64,000 bases of DNA from Bog-756 sp963727075 (GTDB taxonomy: Bacteria > Actinomycetota > Acidimicrobiia > Acidimicrobiales > RAAP-2), in assembly GCA_963727075.1 (NCBI GenBank), contig CAVSET010000006.1, positions 186,001-250,000 of the forward strand. The letters are read 5' to 3'. A program made the translations under genes and the position numbers. The notes beneath the pieces are model-generated. The model did no database searches, was not told where the DNA came from, and saw only the letters and a program-made list of their open reading frames with translations. This document shows positions 8,813 to 17,507 of this stretch, piece after piece (the first letter of the stretch is position 1; each line of letters begins with the position of its first letter).

Positions 8813-10228
8813 GTGCTGGTCGGTCGAGCCCCCACCCGGGCCAGGGCCACGGCCACGACAGTGGAGAGCCAACTGGCCTCCGCCCTCCGGCGCTCGGGCA
8901 TCACCGTGCCACGGGCGGGCGAGCGGGTCGTGGCCGGCGAGGACGGGTTCCGCTGTCCCGTGCTCTCCTGGGCGGCATCGGGTGCCATGAGCCTGACCGG
9001 GTGGCCCGATCGGCCCCCGCAGTGGCCGGCCGGCGACGTGATCGGAGCCCTCACCGGTACCGCCCGGCTGCTCGAGGACCTGGCCCGGACGCTCGGGGCC
9101 GAGCTCGCGCCGTTGGACATCGGAGCCCTGTTGACCGGTCGCGCCGCGGTGCGGGGCGGGTCCCGCCGGGGACGGACCTCGGTCGGGGGCGCCAGTCGCA
9201 TCCTTCGGGCCGCCGACGGCTGGATCGCCTTCACCCTGTCCCGTCCGGAAGATGCCGAGCTCCTACCGGCGCTCGGTCTGGGCCCGGTGCCCGACGACGG
9301 CCCGGGCGGCTCCGAACCCGACGGTGTGCCCGACGGGGTGTGGGACCGGCTCGAGGTCTTCACCGGCGGCCGACCCGCCGGTCGGCTGATGGAGGAGGCG
9401 CAGCGGCTCGGCCTCCCGGCGGCCCAGGTGACCACCTCGGAGGGCGACATCCTGCCGTGGTCCATCCGCCGGCTCGGTGAGCCCGTCCCGGCCGGTCCCC
9501 GTCGCCTGAGGGTGGTCGACTTCTCGGCCATGTGGGCCGGCCCGCTCTGCGCCCACCTGCTCGGACGGTGCGGCGCCGAGGTGGTGAAGGTGGAGCACGC
9601 CGACCGCCCCGACGGGGCCCGGCGCGGTGATCCCTGGTTGTTCGAGCAGCTGCACGCCGGGCACCGGCAGGTGATCCTCGATTTCGGCTCCGGGCCCGGA
9701 CGCCGGGCCCTGGGTGAGCTGGTGTCCGCCGCCGACGTGCTCATCGAGGCGTCGCGTCCGCGTGCCCTCGGTCATCTGGGACTGAGCCCGGCCCGGTTCC
9801 TCGGCGACCGCCCCGGCCGCACCTGGGTCTCCATCACCGGTCACGGGCGCGTGGGACCGCGCTCGAACTGGGTGGCCTTCGGCGACGACGGTGCCGCCGC
9901 CGGGGGGTTGGTGGCTTCGGGCGACCCGAGGGGCCCGGTGTTCTGCTCCGATGCCATCGCCGACCCGGTCACCGGGCTGAGCGCGGCGACCGGTGCGCTG
10001 GCCTCGATGGCCGCGGGCGGCGGCCATCTGGTCGACTGCTCGATGCGGGCGGCCAGCGCGTTCGCCCACCGCTTCGGGACCTGCGACAGGGACCACGCCG
10101 TCGAGCACCGCGGCGGGAGCTGGTTCGTGGCCCACGGGGACAACTCTCAGCTGGTCGCCGGTCCCAGGCGGGAACAGACCCCTTCAACCCCGTCGACGGC
10201 AAGGCCGACGACGGGGTCGAGCCGCTAG
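8813..10228 (+). CDS. CaiB/BaiF CoA-transferase, long form
   Basis: A 471-residue family III CoA-transferase of the two-part actinobacterial type. The first 220 residues are a divergent half with little motif content (SGAMSLTGWPDRPP, GGASRILRAADGWIAF). The second half is a normal CaiB start: RLRVVDFSAMWAGPLCAHLLGRCGAEVVKVEH, given here as landmark blocks, then TWVSITGHGRVGP. The last 40 residues are of low complexity and overlap a strong hairpin at 10187-10217, so the true C terminus may be a little earlier. Leaderless GTG start. The aldehyde dehydrogenase follows after 63 bases. Confidence 0.82.
   Translation: MLVGRAPTRARATATTVESQLASALRRSGITVPRAGERVVAGEDGFRCPVLSWAASGAMSLTGWPDRPPQWPAGDVIGALTGTARLLEDLARTLGAELAPLDIGALLTGRAAVRGGSRRGRTSVGGASRILRAADGWIAFTLSRPEDAELLPALGLGPVPDDGPGGSEPDGVPDGVWDRLEVFTGGRPAGRLMEEAQRLGLPAAQVTTSEGDILPWSIRRLGEPVPAGPRRLRVVDFSAMWAGPLCAHLLGRCGAEVVKVEHADRPDGARRGDPWLFEQLHAGHRQVILDFGSGPGRRALGELVSAADVLIEASRPRALGHLGLSPARFLGDRPGRTWVSITGHGRVGPRSNWVAFGDDGAAAGGLVASGDPRGPVFCSDAIADPVTGLSAATGALASMAAGGGHLVDCSMRAASAFAHRFGTCDRDHAVEHRGGSWFVAHGDNSQLVAGPRREQTPSTPSTARPTTGSSR
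10187..10217 (+). terminator. Strong hairpin at the end of the CaiB gene
   Basis: ACCCCGTCG pairs with CGACGGGGT over nine bases; inside, after one A-A mismatch, CGGC pairs with GCCG around an AAG loop. There is no T run after it. It lies within the last codons of the CoA-transferase frame and before the aldehyde dehydrogenase, so it could terminate or attenuate. Confidence 0.4.
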
Positions 10229-10291
10229 CATGCCGCGGAGCGAAGGCCGGGCCGAGGGCATCGCCGGATGGCCGATGACGGGAGGGAACCG

Positions 10292-11905
10292 ATGACGACG
10301 ACCGACAACTCCACCGCTCCCGTGGTGGGCGAGCAGAGGATGCTCATCGACGGCAAGCTGGTCGACGCCAGCTCGGGGAAGCAGTTCACCAACATCAACC
10401 CTGCCACCGAGGAGGTCCTCGGGCAGGTGGCGGACGCCGGCTCCGAGGACATGGACGCCGCCATCGCCGCCGCCCGGCGGGCATTCGACGAATCGACCTG
10501 GGCTACCGACAAACAGCTGCGGCAACGTTGCATCCGCCAGCTCCAGGCCGCCCTCGAGGAGGAGCGCGAGCTGTTGCGAGCCGAGCTGGTGGCCGAGGTG
10601 GGCACACCGGTCCTGCTGACCTACGGCCCCCAGCTCGATGCACCGCTCGCCGAGGGCCTCAACTGGCCGGCGAACTTCATCGACGAGTTCCACTGGGAGC
10701 GCGACCTCCCTGAGGGCACCGCCTTCGGCTCGCGGAGCTGGCGCAAGGTGGCCAAGGAACCGGTGGGGGTGGTCGCTGCCATCGTGCCCTGGAACTACCC
10801 GTTCGAGGTCAGTGTCAACAAGCTCGGGCCGTCGCTGGCCACGGGCAACACGGTGATCCTGAAGGCGGCACCGAACACCCCATGGAACGCCACCCGGATC
10901 GGCCGCCTGGTGGCGGAGCGCACCGACTTCCCACCCGGTGTCCTCCAAGTGGTCACGACATCGGACAACTCGGTCGCCGAGGACCTGGTCGTCGACCCAC
11001 GGGTCGACCTCATCTCCTTCACCGGGTCGACGGCGGTGGGCCGGCGCATCATGGAAAAAGGTGCCCTCACCCTCAAGCGCCTCTTCCTCGAGCTCGGCGG
11101 CAAGTCGGCGGACATCGTCCTCGACGACGCCGACTTCGAAGCGAAGCTCTCCATGGCCTGGACCGTCTGCGTCCACGGGGGACAGGGATGCGTCATGCTG
11201 ACGAGGATGTTGCTGCCCCGCTCCCGCTACGAGGAAGGCATGGCCCTCATCGAAGCCGGGTTCCAGAACGTGCCGTACGGCGACCCCACCGACCCCGGCA
11301 ACCTGCAGGGCCCCCAGATCAGCGCGGTGCAGCGCGAACGGGTCCTCGGCTACATCGAGCGCGGTGTGGAAGAAGGCGCCCGGCTGGTGGTGGGGGGCGG
11401 CCGACCGCCACAGTTCGACAAGGGCTACTACGTCGAGCCCACCCTCTTCGCCGACGTCGACAACTCGATGTCGATCGCTCAGGAGGAGATCTTCGGTCCG
11501 GTGCTGGTCGTGGTTCCCTTCGAGGACGACGACGACGCCGTCCGTCTGGCCAACGACAGCCAGTACGGCCTGGGCGTCGGCGTCACCTCGGGCTCGGAGG
11601 AGCGGGCGCTCGCCATCGCCCGGCGGGTCCGGGCTGGGACGGTGGGGGTCAACGGCGGCGTGTGGTACGGCGCGGACGCCCCCTTCGGCGGGTACAAGGC
11701 CAGCGGGGTAGGGAGGCAGAACGGGTTGGAGGGTTTCGAGCAGTACACCGAGACCAAGACCTATGCCGGTGGGCTGCCCCCGCGAAGAGCTAGCGCGAGG
11801 CCCTCGGGTCGAGCCGGCACCATCAGCCGGGCCACCGTCAGCAGGGAGAGCCGCCTTCAGCAGGGAGGGCCGCCTTCAGAAGGGAATGATGCAACGTGGA
11901 CGTGA
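10292..11905 (+). CDS. NAD(P)-dependent aldehyde dehydrogenase
   Basis: A 537-residue aldehyde dehydrogenase that oxidises an aldehyde to the acid. The cofactor loop VPWNYPFEVSVNKLGPSL, FTGSTAVGRRIME, the general base region LELGGKSADIV and the catalytic cysteine in HGGQGCVML are all present, as is EEIFGPVLVVVPF. Start ATG 10292 has GGAGGGAACC just upstream. The core ends near residue 500; about 38 further residues (RASARPSGRAG onward) are extra, low in complexity, and read through a direct repeat into the next gene. The cupin start at 11896 overlaps this stop by ten bases, so the two are one operon. Confidence 0.92.
   Translation: MTTTDNSTAPVVGEQRMLIDGKLVDASSGKQFTNINPATEEVLGQVADAGSEDMDAAIAAARRAFDESTWATDKQLRQRCIRQLQAALEEERELLRAELVAEVGTPVLLTYGPQLDAPLAEGLNWPANFIDEFHWERDLPEGTAFGSRSWRKVAKEPVGVVAAIVPWNYPFEVSVNKLGPSLATGNTVILKAAPNTPWNATRIGRLVAERTDFPPGVLQVVTTSDNSVAEDLVVDPRVDLISFTGSTAVGRRIMEKGALTLKRLFLELGGKSADIVLDDADFEAKLSMAWTVCVHGGQGCVMLTRMLLPRSRYEEGMALIEAGFQNVPYGDPTDPGNLQGPQISAVQRERVLGYIERGVEEGARLVVGGGRPPQFDKGYYVEPTLFADVDNSMSIAQEEIFGPVLVVVPFEDDDDAVRLANDSQYGLGVGVTSGSEERALAIARRVRAGTVGVNGGVWYGADAPFGGYKASGVGRQNGLEGFEQYTETKTYAGGLPPRRASARPSGRAGTISRATVSRESRLQQGGPPSEGNDATWT
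11839..11885 (+). repeat. Direct repeat, about 19 bases, 2.5 copies
   Basis: CAGCAGGGAGAGCCGCCTT, then CAGCAGGGAGGGCCGCCTT, then CAGAAGGGAATGA. Each copy holds a purine-rich AGGGA that resembles a ribosome binding site, the last serving the cupin at 11896. The repeat lies in the extra C-terminal tail of the aldehyde dehydrogenase. Confidence 0.55.
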
Positions 11906-12276
11906 GGTCTATGGAGGACGTGAGCCCGGTGGTCGAGCACGGGGGCAGCGTGCCGGTGTGGTGGCTCGTGCCACCCCGGGAGATGCAAGAGGCCACCGAC
12001 GGCGGCTTCCTCGAGCTGGTCAGCGAGTGGATCGTCGAAGGTGGGGGCCAGGTCGACCCCCATTCGCACCCGACCCACGAGTACTACTACATCGTGTCGG
12101 GGCGGGGGGTCATGAAGATCGGGGACGAGGAGCGGGAAGTCGGCCAGGGTGACCTGGTGTACACGCCGCCGGACACCGTCCACAGCATCTGGCCCGCTTC
12201 GCCCAACGCGCCGCTGCACGGGTTGGCCTTCGCCATCGGGGTCAAGGGGACCGGCCCGGTGGACTACACCGGCTGA
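11896..12276 (+). CDS. Single-domain cupin protein
   Basis: A 126-residue cupin. Motif 1 is HSHPTHEYYYIVSGRG (metal-binding His-His-Glu) and motif 2 is GDLVYTPPDTVHSI (His). This points to a metal site on a small beta-barrel, either an enzyme or a ligand sensor. Its nearest relative in the window is the cupin at 38458-38841, which shares the MDVR start, the PVVEH, PVWW and HSHPTHE blocks and the PxDYT end. GTG 11896 is chosen as start because it gives the same MDVR. It overlaps the aldehyde dehydrogenase. Confidence 0.87.
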   Translation: MDVRSMEDVSPVVEHGGSVPVWWLVPPREMQEATDGGFLELVSEWIVEGGGQVDPHSHPTHEYYYIVSGRGVMKIGDEEREVGQGDLVYTPPDTVHSIWPASPNAPLHGLAFAIGVKGTGPVDYTG

Positions 12277-12295
12277 TCGCGGCGGGCGCGGCGGT

Positions 12296-13372
12296 CTACC
12301 GGCCGAGGGTCGTGGTCGAGGCCAGTTCGGCGGCGGCCTTCATGGTGTCGAGCACCACGTGCTCGTAGGCCGCCATGCTCGGGTTGTCGGCCTCGCCCGA
12401 GACCACTCGGGCGTACCCGGCCTCGAGGACGATGGCCAGCTTGAACCGGGCCAGGATCACGTAGTAGTCGATCTCGTCCACGTCGCGACCGCTGACCGCG
12501 GCGTAGTGGTCGAGGACCTCGGCCCGGCTGGGCATCCCGGTCGCGTCCACGTAGCCCTTGGTGCGGTCCTCGTCGGGGTCGGTCCAGCCGTTCATGACCC
12601 AGCCGAGGTCGAGCAGAGGGTCACCGACCGTGGACATCTCCCAGTCCACCATGGCCGCCAGCCGGGCGGGGGCACCGTGGCCGAACATGACGTTGGCGAA
12701 CTGGTAGTCGCCGTGGATGATCCCGGGTTCCCACTGGGTCGGCTTGTGGGTGCGCAGCCATTCCGAAGCGACGTCGAGCCCGGGGAGGTCGCGGAACTGG
12801 ACGGCGTTGAGATGGGCCAGCCACCGGTCCACCTGGCGGTCATGGAACCCCTCGGGCTTGCCGAACCCCTCGAGGCCTCGGGCGCGCCAGTCCACCCGGG
12901 CCAACCGGGCGATGCCGTCGACCAGTTGGATCCCCAACCCGTAGCGGGCCTCGAGATCGGTGTCGAAGGGGGCCGGCCATCCGTCCATGTTCATCGGCGA
13001 CCACCCGTCGACGAGGCTCATGAGATAGAAGGACGACCCGATGACGTCGGGATCGCTGCAGGCGGCGAAGGCCTCGGGGTGGGGGACGTCGGTCCCGTTC
13101 AGCGCCTCGAGCACCCGGTACTCGCGCAGCATCGTCTCGTTCCGTCCCTTCGGGACGACCCGGGGCGGCCGCCGCAGCACGGCGTGGAAGTCGCCCCGGG
13201 TGATCTCGAAGATCTCGTTCGACGCCCCACCGCTGATGAAGCGCGACGACACCGGCTCACCCCGGGCCGGGAGGTCCTGGGTGTCCATCCAGCACCCCAG
13301 GCGTGCTTCGTCGACCAAGCCCTCGGTACGGGCGGTGACGGCTGCCTCCTCCTGCGCCGTCAGCTTGGCCAT
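12296..13372 (-). CDS. APH-family phosphotransferase (ACAD10/11 kinase-domain type)
   Basis: A 358-residue aminoglycoside-phosphotransferase-fold kinase. The catalytic loop HGDYQFANVMF and the metal-binding VDWEMSTVGDPLLDLGW are complete, and the nucleotide part has SGGASNEIFEI and AVLRRPP. In animals ACAD10 and ACAD11 fuse such a kinase to an acyl-CoA dehydrogenase that breaks down 4-hydroxy acids through a phosphorylated CoA ester. Here a dehydrogenase of similar type lies 1.7 kb away across a divergent promoter, so the same chemistry is plausible but not shown. It follows the SDR with only three bases between stop and start. Confidence 0.87.
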   Translation of the reverse strand: MAKLTAQEEAAVTARTEGLVDEARLGCWMDTQDLPARGEPVSSRFISGGASNEIFEITRGDFHAVLRRPPRVVPKGRNETMLREYRVLEALNGTDVPHPEAFAACSDPDVIGSSFYLMSLVDGWSPMNMDGWPAPFDTDLEARYGLGIQLVDGIARLARVDWRARGLEGFGKPEGFHDRQVDRWLAHLNAVQFRDLPGLDVASEWLRTHKPTQWEPGIIHGDYQFANVMFGHGAPARLAAMVDWEMSTVGDPLLDLGWVMNGWTDPDEDRTKGYVDATGMPSRAEVLDHYAAVSGRDVDEIDYYVILARFKLAIVLEAGYARVVSGEADNPSMAAYEHVVLDTMKAAAELASTTTLGR

Positions 13373-13375
13373 CGT

Positions 13376-14242
13376 TCAGGCTCCCTCGTGGTCGGGATAG
13401 GGCTCCTCGAAGCCGGCGTCGCCCACCGTGGCCAGCCCGTTGTAGAGCTCCTGAGTGGGCGCCGTGGTCGGTGGTGCGGGTACCCGCGAGGCCATGATGC
13501 CCTCGCGCCGGCGAAGGTCGAACATGCTCTCGCGCCGACCCGAATAGCTGGGGGGCTGTCGCACCATCCACACGATGCCCTCGGCCGCCACCTCGGACGG
13601 CTCCCAGTTGGAGTGGTCGGCGCCCGGCGTGTTGGCCAGGAACCCCTCGGATGCCACCGCCACGTCGATGCGGAAGCAATTGACGGCGATGTCGAACGGG
13701 GCGAGCTGGGCGGCGGCGTCGACGGTCAGGCGTTCGAGACCGATCTTGGACATGCCGTAGGCCATCAGCGACGCGTGCGGGAACAGTGCCGCCACTGAGG
13801 AGACGTTGACCACCGATCCGCCTCCCACCGCCCGCATGGCCGGCACCGCCTCCCGGATGGCGATCAGGGGCGCGCGCAGGTTGACCTGCATGATCAGGTC
13901 GTACCGGTGCAGGGGGATGTCAAGATCGCCGACGAAGGTGATGGCGGCATTGTTGACCAGGATGTCGAGCCGGCCGAAATGGTCGACCGTGCGGGCCACC
14001 ATGGCCTCGACCTGGGCGTCGACGGCCAGATTGGTGGGCACGGCGAGGGCGCGGCGCCCCACTTCTCCGATGCGATCGACGGTGTCGTCGAGGGTGCCGG
14101 CCGTGCGCTGGGGCTCCGCTCTGGTGGCCCGGGCCGCGCAGGCAACGTCGCACCCGGCCTGGGCCAGCCGGAGCGCGGTGGCCGCGCCCACCCCGCGGCT
14201 GGCACCGGTGACCAGCGCCACCTTTCCCTGGAGATCGTCCAC
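13376..14242 (-). CDS. SDR family oxidoreductase
   Basis: A 288-residue classical SDR: VTGASRGVGAATALRL (NAD(P) site), ILVNNAAITFVG, VVNVSSVAAL and the catalytic YGMSK. I use GTG 14242, which has GCGGAGGACC directly upstream, not the longer ATG 14284 that runs into the control region. The C-terminal tail after residue 220 is longer than usual. It forms an operon with the APH-type kinase and is divergent from the TetR gene, which probably controls both. Confidence 0.87.
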   Translation of the reverse strand: MDDLQGKVALVTGASRGVGAATALRLAQAGCDVACAARATRAEPQRTAGTLDDTVDRIGEVGRRALAVPTNLAVDAQVEAMVARTVDHFGRLDILVNNAAITFVGDLDIPLHRYDLIMQVNLRAPLIAIREAVPAMRAVGGGSVVNVSSVAALFPHASLMAYGMSKIGLERLTVDAAAQLAPFDIAVNCFRIDVAVASEGFLANTPGADHSNWEPSEVAAEGIVWMVRQPPSYSGRRESMFDLRRREGIMASRVPAPPTTAPTQELYNGLATVGDAGFEEPYPDHEGA

Positions 14243-14338
14243 GGTCCTCCGCTCCGTTCGGCGGCCCACCTGCGCCGGTGGCAAACAGTATGTATGTTGG
14301 ATACGGCATGCATCAAGTCCTCCTGACCGCCGGGCGTC
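14243..14338. promoter_or_regulatory. Divergent control region, SDR/kinase versus TetR operon
   Basis: About 95 bases between two divergent starts. The stretch around 14285-14315 (CAGTATGTATGTTGGATACGG) is much richer in A+T than its surroundings and is the likely site of both promoters and of TetR binding. I found no clean palindrome. Confidence 0.4.
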
Positions 14339-15052
14339 GTGGCTGACCGTCCGGGTACGGCCACGGCCGCGCCGCAGGGGGAGGGCCGCCCGGACGGCCC
14401 GCCCGGCCTACGGGCCGAGCATGTGGCCGACACCCGGCGGGCCCTGCTCGTCACCGCCCGACAGGTCTTCGCCGAGAACGGGTTCCGAGCCACCCGGACC
14501 GAGGAGATCGTCCGGCGCGCCGGGCTCACCCGAGGCGCCCTCTACCATCACTTCCGGGACAAGGAGGACCTGTTCCGGGCGGTGTTCGAGGAGGTCTCCG
14601 GAGAGGTGGTCCAGCTGCTCCGGCGCCGTTCGGGTGACCCCGGTACGGGGGCCTGGGACCTCTTCCGGGCCAACAGCGAGGTCTACCTCGAAGCAGCCTC
14701 GACCAACCCGGCCTACCGGCAGATCGTCCTGGTCGACGGCCCGGCCGTGCTGGGCTGGACGGCCTGGTCCGAGCGCGGGGGCGGCCCGACCCACAAGATC
14801 ATGGAGTACCTGCGCGACGCCATGGCCGAGGGGGTGCTCGACGTCCAGCCCGTCGAGCCGCTGGCCCACCTGCTGTCGGCCCTGGGCGCGGGATCGGCCA
14901 TGTACGTGGCCCACGCCGCCGACCCGGTGGCCGCCCGGCGGGAGGTGGCTGCCTGCAACGAGCGCTTCCTGTCCGGCCTCGGTGTGAAGGAGGACGGCAC
15001 CGAAGACGACCACCTCCGGCGCCGGACATCGCGACCGTCCTCCCGTCGATGA
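14339..15052 (+). CDS. TetR/AcrR family transcriptional regulator
   Basis: A 237-residue regulator. After a 25-residue proline- and glycine-rich lead comes the TetR DNA-binding domain: TRRALLVTARQVFAENGFRAT with TEEIVRRAGLTRGALYHHFRDKEDLF as helix-turn-helix, shown here as blocks. The C-terminal ligand domain resembles the TetR_C branch with GPAVLGWTAW. GTG start at 14339. It heads a co-directional set with the acyl-CoA dehydrogenase (ten bases downstream) and the quinone oxidoreductase, and faces the SDR and kinase, so it is the probable local repressor. Confidence 0.9.
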   Translation: MADRPGTATAAPQGEGRPDGPPGLRAEHVADTRRALLVTARQVFAENGFRATRTEEIVRRAGLTRGALYHHFRDKEDLFRAVFEEVSGEVVQLLRRRSGDPGTGAWDLFRANSEVYLEAASTNPAYRQIVLVDGPAVLGWTAWSERGGGPTHKIMEYLRDAMAEGVLDVQPVEPLAHLLSALGAGSAMYVAHAADPVAARREVAACNERFLSGLGVKEDGTEDDHLRRRTSRPSSRR

Positions 15053-15062
15053 AAGGACCGCC

Positions 15063-16364
15063 ATGAGTTGGGATTTCTCCACCGAGCCCGAGTTCCAGGC
15101 CAAGTTGGACTGGGCCCGCCAGTTCGTGCAGGAGCGTGTCGAGCCCCTCGACCTCCTCTACCCCCACCGCCAGTTCCATCCTCTGGACGACGAGCTCCGG
15201 CCGATCGTCGATCCCATGAAGCAGGACGTTCGAGACCAGGACCTGTGGGCCGCCCACCTCGGCCCCGAGCTGGGGGGCAGGGGGTACGGCCAGCTCAAGC
15301 TGGCCCTGCTGAACGAGATCCTCGGCGTGTCGAGCTGGGCGCCCATCGTCTTCGGGACTCAGGCCCCCGACACCGGCAACGCCGAGATCATCGCTCACTA
15401 CGGAACCGACGAGCAGAAGGCCACCTACCTGCAGCCGCTGCTCGACGGCGAGGTGTTCTCCTGCTACTCGATGACCGAACCCCAGGCCGGGTCGGACCCG
15501 AAGCAGTTCACCACCCGCGCCGTGCGCGATGGCGACGAATGGGTCCTCAACGGTTGGAAGTTCTTCTCCTCCAACGCCCGCACCGCCACCTTCCTCATCG
15601 TCATGGCCATCACCGACCCGGACGTGAGCGTGTACCAGGGCGCGTCGATGTTCCTGGTGCCCACCGACACCCCGGGGGTCAACATGGTCCGCCACATCGG
15701 CCTGGCCGGTGAGTCCGAGGACGAGGGCATGCACGCCCTGATCCACTACGAGGACGTCCGCGTACCGGCCGACAGCCTGCTCGGCGGCGAGGGCCAGGCG
15801 TTCGCCATCGCCCAGACCCGTCTGGGCGGCGGCCGGGTGCACCACGCCATGCGGACCGTGGCCACCTGCCAGCGGGCCCTCGACCTGCTATGCGAGCGCG
15901 TCCTCAGCCGCGAGACCCAGGGGAGCCTGCTGGCCCGCAAGGAGTTCATCCAGGGGGACATCGCCGACTCCTATGCCGAGCTCGCCCAATTCCGCCTGCT
16001 GGTGCTCTACACCGCCTGGGAGATCGACCGCTACCAGGACTATCACCGCACGCGGAAGAACATCGCGGCCATCAAGGCCCTCACTCCGAAGGTCGTCCAC
16101 GATGCGGTGTGGCGTTCGATGCATGCCCACGGGGCCCTCGGCGTGTCGAACGAGATGCCCTTCGGGGGGATGTGGATGATGGCTCCCATCATGAGCGTGG
16201 TCGACGGGCCCACCGAGGTGCACAAGATCACCGTGGCCCGCGAGGTCCTGAAGGACTACCAGGCGGCTCCGGGCCTCTGGCCGACGGCCCACCTGCCGGC
16301 GCAACGGGAGGCGGCCCGGGCCAAGCTGGCCACCTACCTCGAGCACGTCGTCGGGAATTCGTGA
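15063..16364 (+). CDS. Acyl-CoA dehydrogenase, ACAD10/11-like
   Basis: A 433-residue acyl-CoA dehydrogenase with the features of the ACAD10/11 C-terminal part: WDFSTEPEFQAKLDWARQFV at the start, GTQAPDTGNAEIIAHYGT, SMTEPQAGSDP at the flavin loop, WKFFSSNA, and DGPTEVHKITVAREVLKDY at the end. These enzymes oxidise, or eliminate phosphate from, longer or hydroxylated acyl-CoAs. ATG 15063 has AAAGGACC upstream. It follows TetR by ten bases and precedes the quinone oxidoreductase by eight, so these are one transcript. Confidence 0.9.
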   Translation: MSWDFSTEPEFQAKLDWARQFVQERVEPLDLLYPHRQFHPLDDELRPIVDPMKQDVRDQDLWAAHLGPELGGRGYGQLKLALLNEILGVSSWAPIVFGTQAPDTGNAEIIAHYGTDEQKATYLQPLLDGEVFSCYSMTEPQAGSDPKQFTTRAVRDGDEWVLNGWKFFSSNARTATFLIVMAITDPDVSVYQGASMFLVPTDTPGVNMVRHIGLAGESEDEGMHALIHYEDVRVPADSLLGGEGQAFAIAQTRLGGGRVHHAMRTVATCQRALDLLCERVLSRETQGSLLARKEFIQGDIADSYAELAQFRLLVLYTAWEIDRYQDYHRTRKNIAAIKALTPKVVHDAVWRSMHAHGALGVSNEMPFGGMWMMAPIMSVVDGPTEVHKITVAREVLKDYQAAPGLWPTAHLPAQREAARAKLATYLEHVVGNS

Positions 16365-16372
16365 CGGCCTGA

Positions 16373-17434
16373 ATGCGCGCTGCCCGCTGCCGACACTACG
16401 GCGAGCCCTCCTCCCTCTCCGTCGAGGACATCGACGACCCGCGGCCCGGGCCGGGCGAGGTGGTGGTGGACGTGGCTGCCGCCGCGGTCAACTTCCCCGA
16501 CGTGCTGCTGGTGGCCGACCGCTACCAGGTCCACGTGCCGGTGCCGTTCACCCCCGGGAGCGAGTTCGCCGGCACGGTGAGCGCAGTCGGATCCGGTGTC
16601 GATCGGCCGAGGGTCGGCGACCGGGTCACCGGAGCCGTGCTCGTGGGGGCCTTCGCCGAACAGGTGGTGGTGGCCGCGGCGTCCCTCGAGCCGGTGGACC
16701 CCGGGGTCGAGCTCCTGGTGGCGGCGGGGTCCGGCGTGGCCCACCGGACCGCCTACCACGCCATGCGGAGCGTCGCCCGGGTCGAGCCCGGGCAGTGGGT
16801 GGTGGTCCTCGGGGCGGCCGGCGGCGTCGGTCTGGCGGCGGTCGAGATGGGCAATGCCCTCGGCGCTTCGGTGCTGGCCGCCGCCTCGACCCCCGAGCGG
16901 CTCGAGCTCTGCCGCTGGAAGGGGGCGACCGAGGGGATCTGCTACCGGGACGAGGACCTGAAGGAGCGGATCAAGGAGATCACCGACGGGGGTGCCCATG
17001 CCGTGATCGACCCGGTGGGCGGCGCCTTCGCCGAGCCCGCCCTGCGCGCCCTGCGCTGGGGAGGTCGGTTCGTCTCCGTCGGGTTCGCCTCCGGTGAGAT
17101 CCCTCGTATCCCCCTCAACTTGATACTGCTCAAGGGGGTCGAGGTCACCGGGTTCACCATGGCGGGCTTCGCCGGTCACCGGCCCGACGAGGAGGCCCGT
17201 GACCGCGCCGAGCTCGCCGAGCTGGCCCGGTCCGGGCGGGTGACACCGCACATCTCGGCCGTGTACCCACTCGAACAGGCCGGACGGGCTCTCTCGGACC
17301 TGGCCGAACGCCGAGCCGTGGGGAAGGTCATGGTGGCGCCCCACCAATGGGGAGTGCCGGGCGGCCCCACGGTAGCGTCGGGCGGGCCGGCGGCCGATCG
17401 CCGGCCCGATGGGCCGCGAGCCCGTGGGGTGTGA
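16373..17434 (+). CDS. NADPH:quinone oxidoreductase / zinc-independent MDR
   Basis: A 353-residue medium-chain dehydrogenase/reductase of the quinone oxidoreductase branch. It has NFPDVLLVADRYQ, the PGSEFAGTVSAVG block, the nucleotide loop VLGAAGGVGLAAVEMG and GRFVSVGFASGEIP. The cysteines that bind catalytic zinc in alcohol dehydrogenases are absent. Such proteins reduce quinones or enoyl groups. The last 25 residues are a low-complexity tail. It is the final gene of the TetR operon. Confidence 0.88.
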   Translation: MRAARCRHYGEPSSLSVEDIDDPRPGPGEVVVDVAAAAVNFPDVLLVADRYQVHVPVPFTPGSEFAGTVSAVGSGVDRPRVGDRVTGAVLVGAFAEQVVVAAASLEPVDPGVELLVAAGSGVAHRTAYHAMRSVARVEPGQWVVVLGAAGGVGLAAVEMGNALGASVLAAASTPERLELCRWKGATEGICYRDEDLKERIKEITDGGAHAVIDPVGGAFAEPALRALRWGGRFVSVGFASGEIPRIPLNLILLKGVEVTGFTMAGFAGHRPDEEARDRAELAELARSGRVTPHISAVYPLEQAGRALSDLAERRAVGKVMVAPHQWGVPGGPTVASGGPAADRRPDGPRARGV

Positions 17435-17507
17435 CCATGACATTGCCGGTCGACTCCGATTCCACCACCACCGTCTCTTCCCGCCGTCCCGAGTGGCCCG
17501 CGTCGCC

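Noticed and set aside
12149..13798. Plus-strand frame of 549 codons opposite the kinase and SDR genes.
   Set aside because: Shadow of two well-supported minus-strand genes; no domain seen.
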